Shown in pieces: positions 25,787 through 32,785 of a stretch of 64,000 nt of DNA. The stretch covers positions 124,001 to 188,000 of the forward strand of contig JBDUXZ010000002.1 of NCBI GenBank assembly GCA_039944855.1, given 5' to 3'. The stretch's first letter is position 1; each line of letters begins with the position of its first letter. Both the position numbers and the translations under genes were made by a program. Under the pieces are notes generated by a model, which was not told where the DNA came from, made no database searches, and saw nothing but the letters and a program-made list of their open reading frames with translations. Origin of the DNA: Rhodothermales bacterium (GTDB lineage: Bacteria > Bacteroidota > Rhodothermia > Rhodothermales > JANQRZ01).

Positions 25787-26281
25787 TCAGCCTTTCTCCG
25801 CCCGCAGTCGCTCCAGCACCGGCGGCGGGACGAACGACGATACATCGCCGCCGAAGCGGTGGATCTCGCGGACGAGCGACGAGCTCGTGAACGCCTGCTC
25901 CTCGCTCGGCGTGAGGAAAACGGTGACGGCCTCGGCGTTGAGCCGCTGGTTCGCGATCGCCATGCGGAGCTCGTAGTCGAAGTCCGTCACCTGCCGGATG
26001 CCGCGCACGAGGGCGACGGCCCCGCGCTCGGCCGCGCGGTCGGCGATGAGCCCCTCGTACAGCGCCACGTCGATGCGGTCGCGCTCGGCGGCGGGCCAGT
26101 CGGCGACGGAGGCTTCGACGAGCGCCACGCGCTCCTCGTCCGAGAGGAGCATCTTCTTCGCCGCGTTGACGGCGATCGTCACCTCGACGCGGTCGAAGAG
26201 GCGGAGGGCGCGGCGAAGCACGTCGAGGTGGCCGAGCGTGACGGGGTCGAAGGAGCCGGGATAGAGGGCGAGGCGGGCCAT
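25787..26281 (-). CDS. coaD: Phosphopantetheine adenylyltransferase
   Basis: This 164-residue enzyme transfers AMP from ATP to 4'-phosphopantetheine, the penultimate step of coenzyme A synthesis. The start at 26281 gives MARLALYPGSFDPVTLGH with the nucleotidyltransferase signature G9-SFDPVTLG-H18. Further motifs are VRGIRQVTDFDYELRMA and the C-terminal FTSSSLVREIHRFGGD in place of the common ISSTxVRE. Length is normal. It is divergent from infC across 187 bp. A MITE-like element abuts its 3' end. Confidence 0.95.
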   Translation of the reverse strand: MARLALYPGSFDPVTLGHLDVLRRALRLFDRVEVTIAVNAAKKMLLSDEERVALVEASVADWPAAERDRIDVALYEGLIADRAAERGAVALVRGIRQVTDFDYELRMAIANQRLNAEAVTVFLTPSEEQAFTSSSLVREIHRFGGDVSSFVPPPVLERLRAEKG

Positions 26282-26455
26282 GCGTGGGACGTTGGGGAGG
26301 GAGCGTTGGGGGGAGGAACTGTGAAAGTAGCGTACGTTCGTATCTTGCGGCAGGCTGACGCGCGCGCGAAGACGGAATCCGGAAACCTCCTCCCCGCCTT
26401 CGCCTTTACAATTACGTCCGGGCCCGCAATGCCGCAGGCCCACCCCGATCACCAG

Positions 26456-26471
26456 AAGGAGACGACCCATC
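26456..26471 (+). promoter_or_regulatory. Ribosome binding site and ATC start of infC
   Basis: AAGGAG at 26456-26461 stands seven bases before an ATC codon at 26469-26471, in frame with the IF-3 reading frame. There is no ATG, GTG or TTG in this frame from here to the GTG at 26547, which is already inside the conserved IF-3 N-terminal domain. Non-AUG starts for infC are known from other bacteria and allow IF-3 to repress its own translation. Confidence 0.8.
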
Positions 26472-27035
26472 GCTAGACGATACTCCCGGCCGGTACAACA
26501 ACGCGGCCCCCGCACTCGCATCAATGACCAGATCCGCACCGAGCGCGTGCGCGTCGTGGACCCCGAGGGCGAGCACGGCATCTACGAAATTAGCGCGGCC
26601 CTCGAACTCGCCCAGCGGCGCGGCCTCGACCTCGTCGAGGTGGCCCCCGATGCGGACCCGCCCGTAGCCAAGATCATGGACTTCGGGAAGTTCCGCTACG
26701 AGCAGCAGAAGAAGGAGAAGGAGCAGCGCAAGAAGGCCCACAAGGTCGAGCTCAAAGAGGTCCGCTTCCGCCCCAACACGGACGACCACGACTTCGACTT
26801 CAAGGCGAAGCACGCCCGCGGCTTCCTCGAAGACGGCAACCAGGTCAAGGCGTGGGTGCAGTTCCGCGGCCGCGACATCATCTACAAGGACCGCGGCGCC
26901 GACCTCCTCGGCCGGTTCATCGAAGAGCTCGCGGACATCTCGCGCGTCGAGCAGCTCCCGAAGATGGAAGGCCGCCGGATGACGGTGATGCTTACGCCCG
27001 ACAAGTCCGGCAAGAAGGACAAGAGCGGTTCGTGA
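26469..27035 (+). CDS. infC: Translation initiation factor IF-3
   Basis: This 188-residue factor blocks premature 50S joining and proofreads start codons. The start is taken as ATC at 26469, giving (M)ARRYSRPVQQRGPRTR followed by the conserved INDQIRTERVRVVDPEGE. The N-domain runs to about residue 85 (LDLVEVAPDADPPVAKIMDFGKFR), followed by a lysine-rich linker (EQQKKEKEQRKKAHKVE) and the C-domain (KEVRFRPNTDDHDFDFKAKHA through MTVMLTP). A GTG start at 26547 would delete the conserved INDQIR segment. It leads the infC-rpmI-rplT cluster. Confidence 0.95.
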   Translation: MARRYSRPVQQRGPRTRINDQIRTERVRVVDPEGEHGIYEISAALELAQRRGLDLVEVAPDADPPVAKIMDFGKFRYEQQKKEKEQRKKAHKVELKEVRFRPNTDDHDFDFKAKHARGFLEDGNQVKAWVQFRGRDIIYKDRGADLLGRFIEELADISRVEQLPKMEGRRMTVMLTPDKSGKKDKSGS

Positions 27036-27124
27036 GTGCGGAGGGGTGGGAATGCGGACGTGGTTTCGCCGCTCCCTTCCCTACATCCCCGACACGTTTT
27101 ACGCTCGCTCTTCAAACTCCGCCG

Positions 27125-27155
27125 TTGCAGCGCCCGACCGTGCACTGCTATCTTG
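27125..27155 (+). promoter_or_regulatory. Possible promoter upstream of rpmI
   Basis: TTG at 27125-27127 and TATCTTG at 27149-27155 are separated by 21 bp. This resembles the Bacteroidota sigma-A pattern (-33 TTG, -7 TAnnTTTG). The same TATCTTG occurs upstream of infC (26341) and of the DAC-like gene (34543), each in a gap before a gene. It is inferred from motif and position only. Confidence 0.35.
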
Positions 27156-27168
27156 CAGGTTCTGCCAG

Positions 27169-27202
27169 AAGAGGCGACCCGTCACGGAGCGCCTCTTTTT
27201 TT
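27169..27202 (+). terminator. Intrinsic terminator or attenuator between infC and rpmI
   Basis: The stem AGAGGCG/CGCCTCT (27170-27176 and 27090+100 to 27196, that is 27190-27196) encloses an inner CCG/CGG pairing and is followed by seven consecutive T (27196-27202). It ends 34 bp before the rpmI ATG. It could end infC transcripts or act as an attenuator for rpmI-rplT, a pair that ribosomal protein L20 regulates in other bacteria. Confidence 0.75.
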
Positions 27203-27236
27203 GGCCTCACCGCAGGAAAACTCCTCGAGGAGCCCT

Positions 27237-27437
27237 ATGCCGAAGATGAAGTCCAACAGCGGCGCCAAAAAGCGCTTCGCTCGGACCGGGACCGGCAAAC
27301 TCAAGCGCAAGAAGGCGTTTGCGAGCCACATCCTGACGAAGAAGTCGCCGAAGCGGAAGAGCGATCTCCGCAAGACGACGCTCGTCGATCAGGCCGACGA
27401 GAAGCGCATGAAGCGCCTCATCGTCGGGACCAAATAA
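27237..27437 (+). CDS. rpmI: 50S ribosomal protein L35
   Basis: This 66-residue basic protein begins [20 protein letters not shown] and ends KRLIVGTK, the normal length and pattern for L35 of the large ribosomal subunit. GAGGAG precedes the ATG by a few bases. It sits between infC and rplT as in most bacteria. A terminator-like hairpin lies immediately upstream, so its expression may be set by attenuation or by a promoter inside the infC-rpmI gap. Confidence 0.96.
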   Translation: MPKMKSNSGAKKRFARTGTGKLKRKKAFASHILTKKSPKRKSDLRKTTLVDQADEKRMKRLIVGTK

Positions 27438-27485
27438 GTCCCTCGTCCTCCCTCATTCCCTCTACCCTTTTAACGGAGCAACCAA

Positions 27486-27833
27486 ATGCCACGCGCCCGT
27501 AACACCGTGGCTTCCCGTCGCCGCCGCAAGAAGATTCTGAAGCTTGCGAAGGGCTACTGGGGTCGCCGAGGCAACGTCTACACCGTTGCCAAGCACTCCG
27601 TCGAGAAGGGGCTGCAGTACGCGTACCGAGACCGCCGCCAACGGAAGCGGCAGTTCCGGCGCCTGTGGATCGCCCGTATCAACGCCGCCGCGCGGCTCAA
27701 CGGCACCACGTACTCGCGCCTCATCTCCGACCTCCGCAAGGCGGATATCCCGCTGAACCGGAAAGTGCTGGCCGACCTCGCCATGCACGACGCGGAAGCC
27801 TTTACGAAAGTCGTCGAGCAAGCCACGGCGTAG
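27486..27833 (+). CDS. rplT: 50S ribosomal protein L20
   Basis: This 115-residue protein starts [20 protein letters not shown] and contains [20 protein letters not shown], characteristic of L20, an early assembly protein binding 23S rRNA. The basic N-terminal extension and the globular C-terminus ([15 protein letters not shown]) are complete. ACGGAG serves as ribosome binding site. L20 represses its own operon in other bacteria. A terminator follows before pheS. Confidence 0.97.
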   Translation: MPRARNTVASRRRRKKILKLAKGYWGRRGNVYTVAKHSVEKGLQYAYRDRRQRKRQFRRLWIARINAAARLNGTTYSRLISDLRKADIPLNRKVLADLAMHDAEAFTKVVEQATA

Positions 27834-27860
27834 TCCGCCAGGCCCCGCTCGACCCCCGTT

Positions 27861-27893
27861 CCCGCCTGGCCGCCGTGCCCGGCGGGAATTTTT
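27861..27893 (+). terminator. Intrinsic terminator between rplT and pheS
   Basis: A GC-rich hairpin (CCCGCC/GGCGGG at 27861-27866 and 27881-27886, with an alternative inner CCGCCG/CGGCGG pairing) is followed by AATTTTT at 27887-27893. It ends about 20 bp before the pheS ATG, leaving little room for a separate promoter. It may be the rplT terminator or an attenuator in a pheS leader. Confidence 0.7.
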
Positions 27894-27913
27894 GTTCGCT
27901 AGCCATCGCTGCC

Positions 27914-28978
27914 ATGTCCGCCGACACGACCACGCTCCACGACGAGATCGACGCGCTCACCCGCGAGATCGACGACGCCCGGCTCTCGACGCCCGACGAG
28001 ATCGAGGCCTTCCGCATCCGCATGCTCGGCCGGAAGAGCGGCGTCGTCACGGCCCTCTTCGGGCGGATCACCGAGGTCGAGCCCGCCGAGCGCGGGCGGG
28101 CGGGGCAGGCGCTCAACGCCCTCCGGCAGAAGGCCGAGGCCGCCATCGAGACGGCGCAGGCCGCGCTCGCCGGCAGCACCGGCGCCGAGCGGACCGACCT
28201 CGACCTCACGCTCCCCGGCCGCATCCCGGCGCCCGTCGTGGGACCCGACGGCGTCGGCAGCCTCCACCCGCTGACGCAGACGCTCCGCGAGATCGAGCAG
28301 ATCTTCGCCCGCTTCGGGTTCGACATCGCGGGAGGCCCGGAGATCGAGGACGACTGGCACAATTTCACCGCGCTGAACTTCCCGCCGGACCACCCCGCGC
28401 GGGATATGCAGGACACGCTCTTCCTCGAACCGCCCGCGCCCGAGGGCCGCGGCATCGTGATGCGGACGCACACCTCGCCGGCGCAGATCCGCGTGCTGGA
28501 GCGCGCGGTGGAGGACGGCTCCGGCCCGCCCGTCCGTGTGATCGTCCCCGGCCGCGTCTACCGCAACGAGGCGATCTCGTACAAGAGCTACTGCCTGTTC
28601 CACCAGGTCGAGGGCCTCGTCGTGGACGAAGGGATCACCTTCGCCGACCTCAAGGAGATGCTCCACGTCTTCGCCCAGACCCTCTTCGGCGACGACGTGC
28701 GGATGCGGTTCCGCCCCAGCTTCTTCCCCTTCACCGAGCCCTCGGCCGAGGTCGACATCTGGTGGGCGGACGAGAGCGGGGACGGCGGGCGCTGGCTCGA
28801 AATCCTCGGCTGCGGCATGGTGGACCCGAACGTGCTCGAAGCCGTCCAGATCGACCCCGAGCGCTACACCGGCTACGCGTGGGGCATGGGCGTCGAGCGG
28901 ATGGCGATGCTGAAGTACGGCGTCGACGACATCCGCCTCTTCTACGAGAACGACGCGCGCTTCCTCAAGCAGTTTTAG
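27914..28978 (+). CDS. pheS: Phenylalanyl-tRNA synthetase alpha subunit
   Basis: This 354-residue class II synthetase subunit carries the catalytic site of the alpha2-beta2 enzyme. A coiled-coil N-terminal arm (about 1-90) contacts tRNA. Catalytic motifs include [51 protein letters not shown] (motif 2), [16 protein letters not shown] and the C-terminal [18 protein letters not shown] (motif 3). The ATG at 27914 gives [18 protein letters not shown], with no strong ribosome binding site. pheT follows after 84 bp containing a palindrome. Confidence 0.97.
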   Translation: MSADTTTLHDEIDALTREIDDARLSTPDEIEAFRIRMLGRKSGVVTALFGRITEVEPAERGRAGQALNALRQKAEAAIETAQAALAGSTGAERTDLDLTLPGRIPAPVVGPDGVGSLHPLTQTLREIEQIFARFGFDIAGGPEIEDDWHNFTALNFPPDHPARDMQDTLFLEPPAPEGRGIVMRTHTSPAQIRVLERAVEDGSGPPVRVIVPGRVYRNEAISYKSYCLFHQVEGLVVDEGITFADLKEMLHVFAQTLFGDDVRMRFRPSFFPFTEPSAEVDIWWADESGDGGRWLEILGCGMVDPNVLEAVQIDPERYTGYAWGMGVERMAMLKYGVDDIRLFYENDARFLKQF

Positions 28979-28998
28979 CTGCGCGAACGCCCCGTACC

Positions 28999-29026
28999 GT
29001 ACAGACGCGACATGTCGCGTCTCTAC
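28999..29026. repeat. 28-bp palindrome family, copy 3
   Basis: A 20-bp perfect core (29003-29022, half-site AGACGCGACA) is framed by GTAC and CTAC, giving a 28-bp element with one mismatched pair. It lies between the pheS stop and the pheT start, so the hairpin is in the pheST message. Confidence 0.8.
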
Positions 29027-29062
29027 CTCGAAGCCGACTCGACCCCCGAATCATCCTCCCCC

Positions 29063-31594
29063 ATGAACATCTCTTACAACTGGCTCTCCGACTACGTCGA
29101 CCACGGCCTCGCGCCCGACGAACTCGCCGACGTGCTGACGATGGTCGGGCTCGAAGTCGAGTCCGTCGAGGGGCGCGGGCGCGACCTCTCGGGCGTCGTC
29201 GTCGGGCATGTCCTCGCGACGCGGCCCCACCCGAACGCTGACCGGCTGACGCTATGCGACGTGGACCTCGGGAGCGGCGGCCCGGTGCAGATCGTCTGCG
29301 GCGCGCCGAACGTCGCGGCAGCGCAGAAGGTCGCAGTGGCGACGGTCGGGACGACGCTGCTGCTGCCCTCGCGGAAGACGGGCGAGCTGGAGCCGGTGAC
29401 GCTCGGGCAGGTGAAGCTGCGCGGCGAGGAGTCGAACGGAATGATCTGCGCCGAGGACGAGCTCGGGCTCGGCACCGACCACGCAGGGATTATGGTACTG
29501 GACGAGGATGCCCCCGTCGGACAGCCGTTCGAGCGCTACCTCCGCGAGCGCGGCGTGCCGGTGCGCGACGTGACGATCGACGTCGCGATCACGCCGAACC
29601 GGCCGGACGCGACGAGCCACCTCGGCGTGGCGCGCGACGTGGCGGCCGTGACGGAGAAGCCGCTGATGAAGCCCGAGGTCGACGTGCCGGAGGGCGGCGG
29701 GAAAGCGGCGAAGGCGTTCGAGGTCGAGATCGAGGCCCCGGCCGTGTGCGGGCGCTACGTCGGGATGCTCGTGCGCGGCGTCACCGTCGGCGAGTCGCCG
29801 GCGTGGCTCAAGGCGCGGCTCGAAGCGGTGGGCCTCCGCCCGCGCAACAACGTCGTCGACGTCACGAACTACGTGATGCACGAGGTCGGGCAGCCGCTCC
29901 ACGCCTTCGACTTCCAGACCCTCGCCGGGGCGAAGATCGTCGTCCGGCAGACGGAGGGCGAGACAACGTTCACCACGCTCGACAGCGTGGAGCGCACGCT
30001 CCCGGCCGGAACCCTGATGATCTGCGACGCCGAGACGCCGGTGGCGATCGGCGGCGTGATGGGCGGCGAGAACTCCGAGGTCACCGACACGACGACCGAC
30101 GTGCTCATCGAGAGCGCATACTTCGACCCGACCTCGATCCGCAAGACGGCGAAGGCGCTCAACATCCAGACCGACGCCTCGTACCGCTTCGAGCGCGGCG
30201 TGGACCCGGCCGGGCAGGCGTGGGCGGCGGCGCGCGCGGCCCACCTCATCGTGCAGCTCGGCGGCGGCGAGATCGTGCCCGGGATTGTGGACGAGCGGCC
30301 CGTCACGCCGGAGACGCGCGAGATCACGCTCCGCCCGAAGCGGCTCGCTCACGTCCTCGGCGCCGAGATCCCGCTCGACGAGATCAAGCGGCTGCTCACC
30401 GCCATCGGCTTCGAAGTCGGCGACCCCGGCGTCGCCGGGTCGATGTTGGGCCGCGCCCTCCGCTCGGGCGTTGTCGAAGGCGAGGAGGCGAAGATCGGGA
30501 TGACGTGCGTCGTCCCGACGTTCCGGCCGGACGTGGAACGCGAGATCGACGTGATCGAGGAGGTCGCCCGACTGTGGGGCTTCGACCGGATCCCGACACC
30601 GCCGCGCACGGCGATCCCGTTCACCCCGCCCCGGCCCGACCGCGAGGCGCAGCTCCGACAGCGGGCCGAGGGGCAGCTCGTCGGGCTCGGCTTCCGCGAG
30701 CTGTACACGAACAGCCTCCTCCCCGTCCGCGTCGCCGAAGCGTTCGACGCGGCGGAGCTCGTCGGCGTCGAGATGGCGCCGGCCGTCACCGTCAACGCGA
30801 TCAGTCGGGAGATGGCGGCGCTCCGGCCGAGCCTGCTGCCGGGCTTGCTCGGCGCCCTCGCCTACAACCAGAACCGCGACGGCGGGCCGCTCCGCTTCTT
30901 CGAGTTCGGCCACGTCTACGGCCGCGCCGACGACCCGACGAACCCGGTCGAGGGCTACCACGAGCACCCGTCGATGATCCTCGGGATGAGCGGCCCGGCC
31001 CAACTCGCCGGACCGGACCGGGACGAGCGGGCGGTGGATTTCTACGACTTGAAAGGCGTCGTCGAACTCTTGCTCCGCGCGCTCGGGATCGACGGCGTCG
31101 AAGAAGTCGCTGCGCCGGAGGCGAACGAGCGGACGGCGTACCGCCTCTTCCTCGAACACGACGGGCAGCGGCTCGGCGTGCTCGCGCGCACGTCGGACGC
31201 GCTCGCCGAGCGGTCCGATCTCCAGGAGCCGGTCTACTTCGCCGAGTTGAACTGGGAGACGATCGCCGCCGCGGCCACGGCCCGGCCGCCGACGCGCTAC
31301 GTGCCGATCTCGCGGGCGCCCGCCGTGGACCGCGACCTCGCCGTGACGGTGGACGCCGATACTCCCGTCGGCCCGCTCCTCGCGACGATCCGCGCGGCCG
31401 GCGGCGGCCTCCTCCGCGACGTCCGCGTGTTCGACCTCTACGCCGGCGACCGCATCGAGGCCGGGAAGAAGAGCGTGGCGTTCGCGCTCCGCTTCGGCGC
31501 CGAGCAGACGCTGACGGACAAGGTCGTGGACAAACGCGTGCGCGCGATCGTGGACCGGCTCGGCCGCGAGCACCGCGCCGAACTTCGGCAGTAA
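29063..31594 (+). CDS. pheT: Phenylalanyl-tRNA synthetase beta subunit
   Basis: This 843-residue subunit begins MNISYNWLSDYVDHGLAPDE at the ATG at 29063. Domain order is the usual one: an OB-fold tRNA-binding domain (about 40-150, GHVLATRPHPNADRLTLCDV), the B3/B4 editing domain with ITPNRPDATSHLGVARDVAA, the B5 domain (about 410-500), the degenerate class II core (LRPSLLPGLLGALAYNQNRD) and a C-terminal FDX-ACB anticodon-binding domain (RAPAVDRDLAVTV to the end). Length is normal. It is co-transcribed with pheS. Confidence 0.97.
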   Translation: MNISYNWLSDYVDHGLAPDELADVLTMVGLEVESVEGRGRDLSGVVVGHVLATRPHPNADRLTLCDVDLGSGGPVQIVCGAPNVAAAQKVAVATVGTTLLLPSRKTGELEPVTLGQVKLRGEESNGMICAEDELGLGTDHAGIMVLDEDAPVGQPFERYLRERGVPVRDVTIDVAITPNRPDATSHLGVARDVAAVTEKPLMKPEVDVPEGGGKAAKAFEVEIEAPAVCGRYVGMLVRGVTVGESPAWLKARLEAVGLRPRNNVVDVTNYVMHEVGQPLHAFDFQTLAGAKIVVRQTEGETTFTTLDSVERTLPAGTLMICDAETPVAIGGVMGGENSEVTDTTTDVLIESAYFDPTSIRKTAKALNIQTDASYRFERGVDPAGQAWAAARAAHLIVQLGGGEIVPGIVDERPVTPETREITLRPKRLAHVLGAEIPLDEIKRLLTAIGFEVGDPGVAGSMLGRALRSGVVEGEEAKIGMTCVVPTFRPDVEREIDVIEEVARLWGFDRIPTPPRTAIPFTPPRPDREAQLRQRAEGQLVGLGFRELYTNSLLPVRVAEAFDAAELVGVEMAPAVTVNAISREMAALRPSLLPGLLGALAYNQNRDGGPLRFFEFGHVYGRADDPTNPVEGYHEHPSMILGMSGPAQLAGPDRDERAVDFYDLKGVVELLLRALGIDGVEEVAAPEANERTAYRLFLEHDGQRLGVLARTSDALAERSDLQEPVYFAELNWETIAAAATARPPTRYVPISRAPAVDRDLAVTVDADTPVGPLLATIRAAGGGLLRDVRVFDLYAGDRIEAGKKSVAFALRFGAEQTLTDKVVDKRVRAIVDRLGREHRAELRQ

Positions 31595-31662
31595 TCGCCC
31601 CCGCTGCGCCGCCGCCGTGTCGGCGTCACCTGTATATTTCGGCTCGCCCACTCCCTCTCGCC

Positions 31663-32025
31663 ATGAGCACTCCTCCCTCCTCCGACCCGGCTGCCACCGC
31701 CTCGTCCGACGCCGGGCTTCCCGCGTTGGAGCGGCTGCGCGGGCGGATCGAAGCGGCGGCGGCGGAGATCGAGCGACTGCGCTCGGCGAATGCTGCGCTC
31801 TCCGATCGCGTGCAGGAGCTCGCCGCGGCCGACGTCGCGCGCACGGACGGCGACGCCCTCCCCACGCTCACGCTCGAAGGCGACCCGGCCGAGCTCCGCA
31901 AGAAGGTCGAGAGCTTCATCGAAGCCATTGACCGGATGCTGGCCGAGCCCGCCACCCGCGACACGCCCGCCGAGACCGAGGCCGCCGAAGCCAACGGCGA
32001 GCCGTCGCCGGAATCCGCCGGCTGA
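31663..32025 (+). CDS. Small coiled-coil protein upstream of zapA
   Basis: This 120-residue protein has a disordered Ser/Ala/Pro N-terminus, then a coiled coil (LERLRGRIEAAAAEIERLRSA, AALSDRVQELAA at about 28-60), a second helix (AELRKKVESFIEAIDRMLAE) and an acidic tail. Immediately downstream is zapA, 25 bp away. Small coiled-coil proteins paired with ZapA can act as ZapB-like cell division partners, but this is inference from position and shape. TATATTTC at 31632-31639 may be part of its promoter. Confidence 0.75.
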   Translation: MSTPPSSDPAATASSDAGLPALERLRGRIEAAAAEIERLRSANAALSDRVQELAAADVARTDGDALPTLTLEGDPAELRKKVESFIEAIDRMLAEPATRDTPAETEAAEANGEPSPESAG

Positions 32026-32050
32026 TCTTTCCCCACCTTTCGATCCCTTT

Positions 32051-32347
32051 ATGTCTTTGAAGTCGCTTCGCGTCGAGATCCTCGACCACGAGTACCCGCT
32101 GCGCGTAACGGAGCAGGACGAGGCGTTCACGAAGCGGCTCGCCGCGTACGTCGACGGACGGATGCGCCAGGTTCAGGGCGAGATCAGCGGCGTATCGGAC
32201 CTGACGTACGCCGTGCTCGGGGCACTCGCGATCGCCGAAGAGCTGCACCTCGTCCGCGACGAGCTGCAGCAGCTCCGCGCCTCCATCGGCACCGATGCCG
32301 ACGCCCTCGCCGACCGGCTCGACGCTGTGCTCGACGCCGACGTGTGA
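32051..32347 (+). CDS. zapA: Cell division protein ZapA
   Basis: This 98-residue protein matches ZapA, which cross-links FtsZ filaments at the division ring. The N-terminal beta-hairpin head is VEILDHEYPLRVTEQDEAFTK, followed by AAYVDGRMRQVQ and the long C-terminal helix (YAVLGALAIAEELHLVRDEL). It is slightly shorter than the E. coli protein. It follows the coiled-coil gene and precedes the structured RNA locus and rny. Confidence 0.88.
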   Translation: MSLKSLRVEILDHEYPLRVTEQDEAFTKRLAAYVDGRMRQVQGEISGVSDLTYAVLGALAIAEELHLVRDELQQLRASIGTDADALADRLDAVLDADV

Positions 32348-32424
32348 CGAGCGCCGGTCCTCACCCTCCTTCAACGAATCCCAAAGGAGTCGCCGGAACT
32401 CCCGGCCGTCTCTTCTCTATATAA

Positions 32425-32767
32425 GGCCGTGCTCGCCGATGGCCGCTGACGGGGCTCCTTGATCCCGGCTCCGGCGAGCCCCCATCACCGGTCTGCAGCC
32501 CTGTTATAAGAGCCTGACACCTAGAAAAATGGGAGCCACCCTTCGGGTCTGACCTCCAGGCCACCCCCCGATTCGTCGGGGCGCCCGCGTTCGCGCGAGC
32601 ACCGTGGAAGGAAAGAGGGCCCGAGCGGCACCCACTGTGTACTGAAGAGGCTTCTTCATACACCGCGCTGTAGGCTGGTGTCCTTTTCGCCGCGCCGTCC
32701 CGATTCGGGGCCTGCCGGCACTGCACCACGCGCCCCGGAAGCGAGACCGCTCGTCCGGGGCGTTTTT
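32425..32767 (+). ncRNA. Structured noncoding RNA locus, 6S RNA candidate
   Basis: The 438-bp zapA-rny gap has no credible protein but many stems. TATATAAG (32418-32425) may be a promoter element. GTGCTCGC (32429-32436) pairs with GCGAGCAC (32595-32602), closing 174 nt, about the length of 6S RNA. Inside are GATGG/CCATC plus GGGGCTC/GAGCCCC (32438-32486) and small TTCG-loop hairpins (ACCCTTCGGGT, CCCCGATTCGTCGGGG, GCGTTCGCGC). A further hairpin (GTGTA/TACAC) and the terminator at 32731-32767 follow. Position next to zapA fits ssrS. The internal hairpins are less rod-like than classic 6S, and RNase P or tmRNA signatures are absent, so the identity is open. Confidence 0.45.
32731..32767 (+). 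terminator. Intrinsic terminator just upstream of rny
   Basis: The stem CGCCCCGG/CCGGGGCG (32731-32738 and 32755-32762) with an inner CGAG/CTCG pairing is followed by TTTTT (32763-32767). It ends 18 bp before the rny ATG. It most likely ends the upstream RNA gene, but the placement would also allow attenuation of rny. Confidence 0.8.
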
Positions 32768-32785
32768 ATAAGGCCTCCTCACGCT

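Noticed and set aside
23234-26476. A 1080-codon plus-strand frame over the S2P, aminotransferase and coaD genes
   Set aside because: It is antisense to three well-recognised genes and passes through the MITE-like element.
26547-26549. GTG as the infC start
   Set aside because: It would remove the conserved INDQIR segment and has no ribosome binding site, while ATC at 26469 has both.
32361-32729. A 122-codon minus-strand frame in the zapA-rny gap
   Set aside because: Composition is not protein-like, and the region folds into many hairpins ending in a plus-strand terminator.
32425-32767. RNase P RNA or tmRNA
   Set aside because: No GAGGAAAGTCC or ACAGAA motifs of RNase P and no tRNA-like ends or T-loop of tmRNA were seen.
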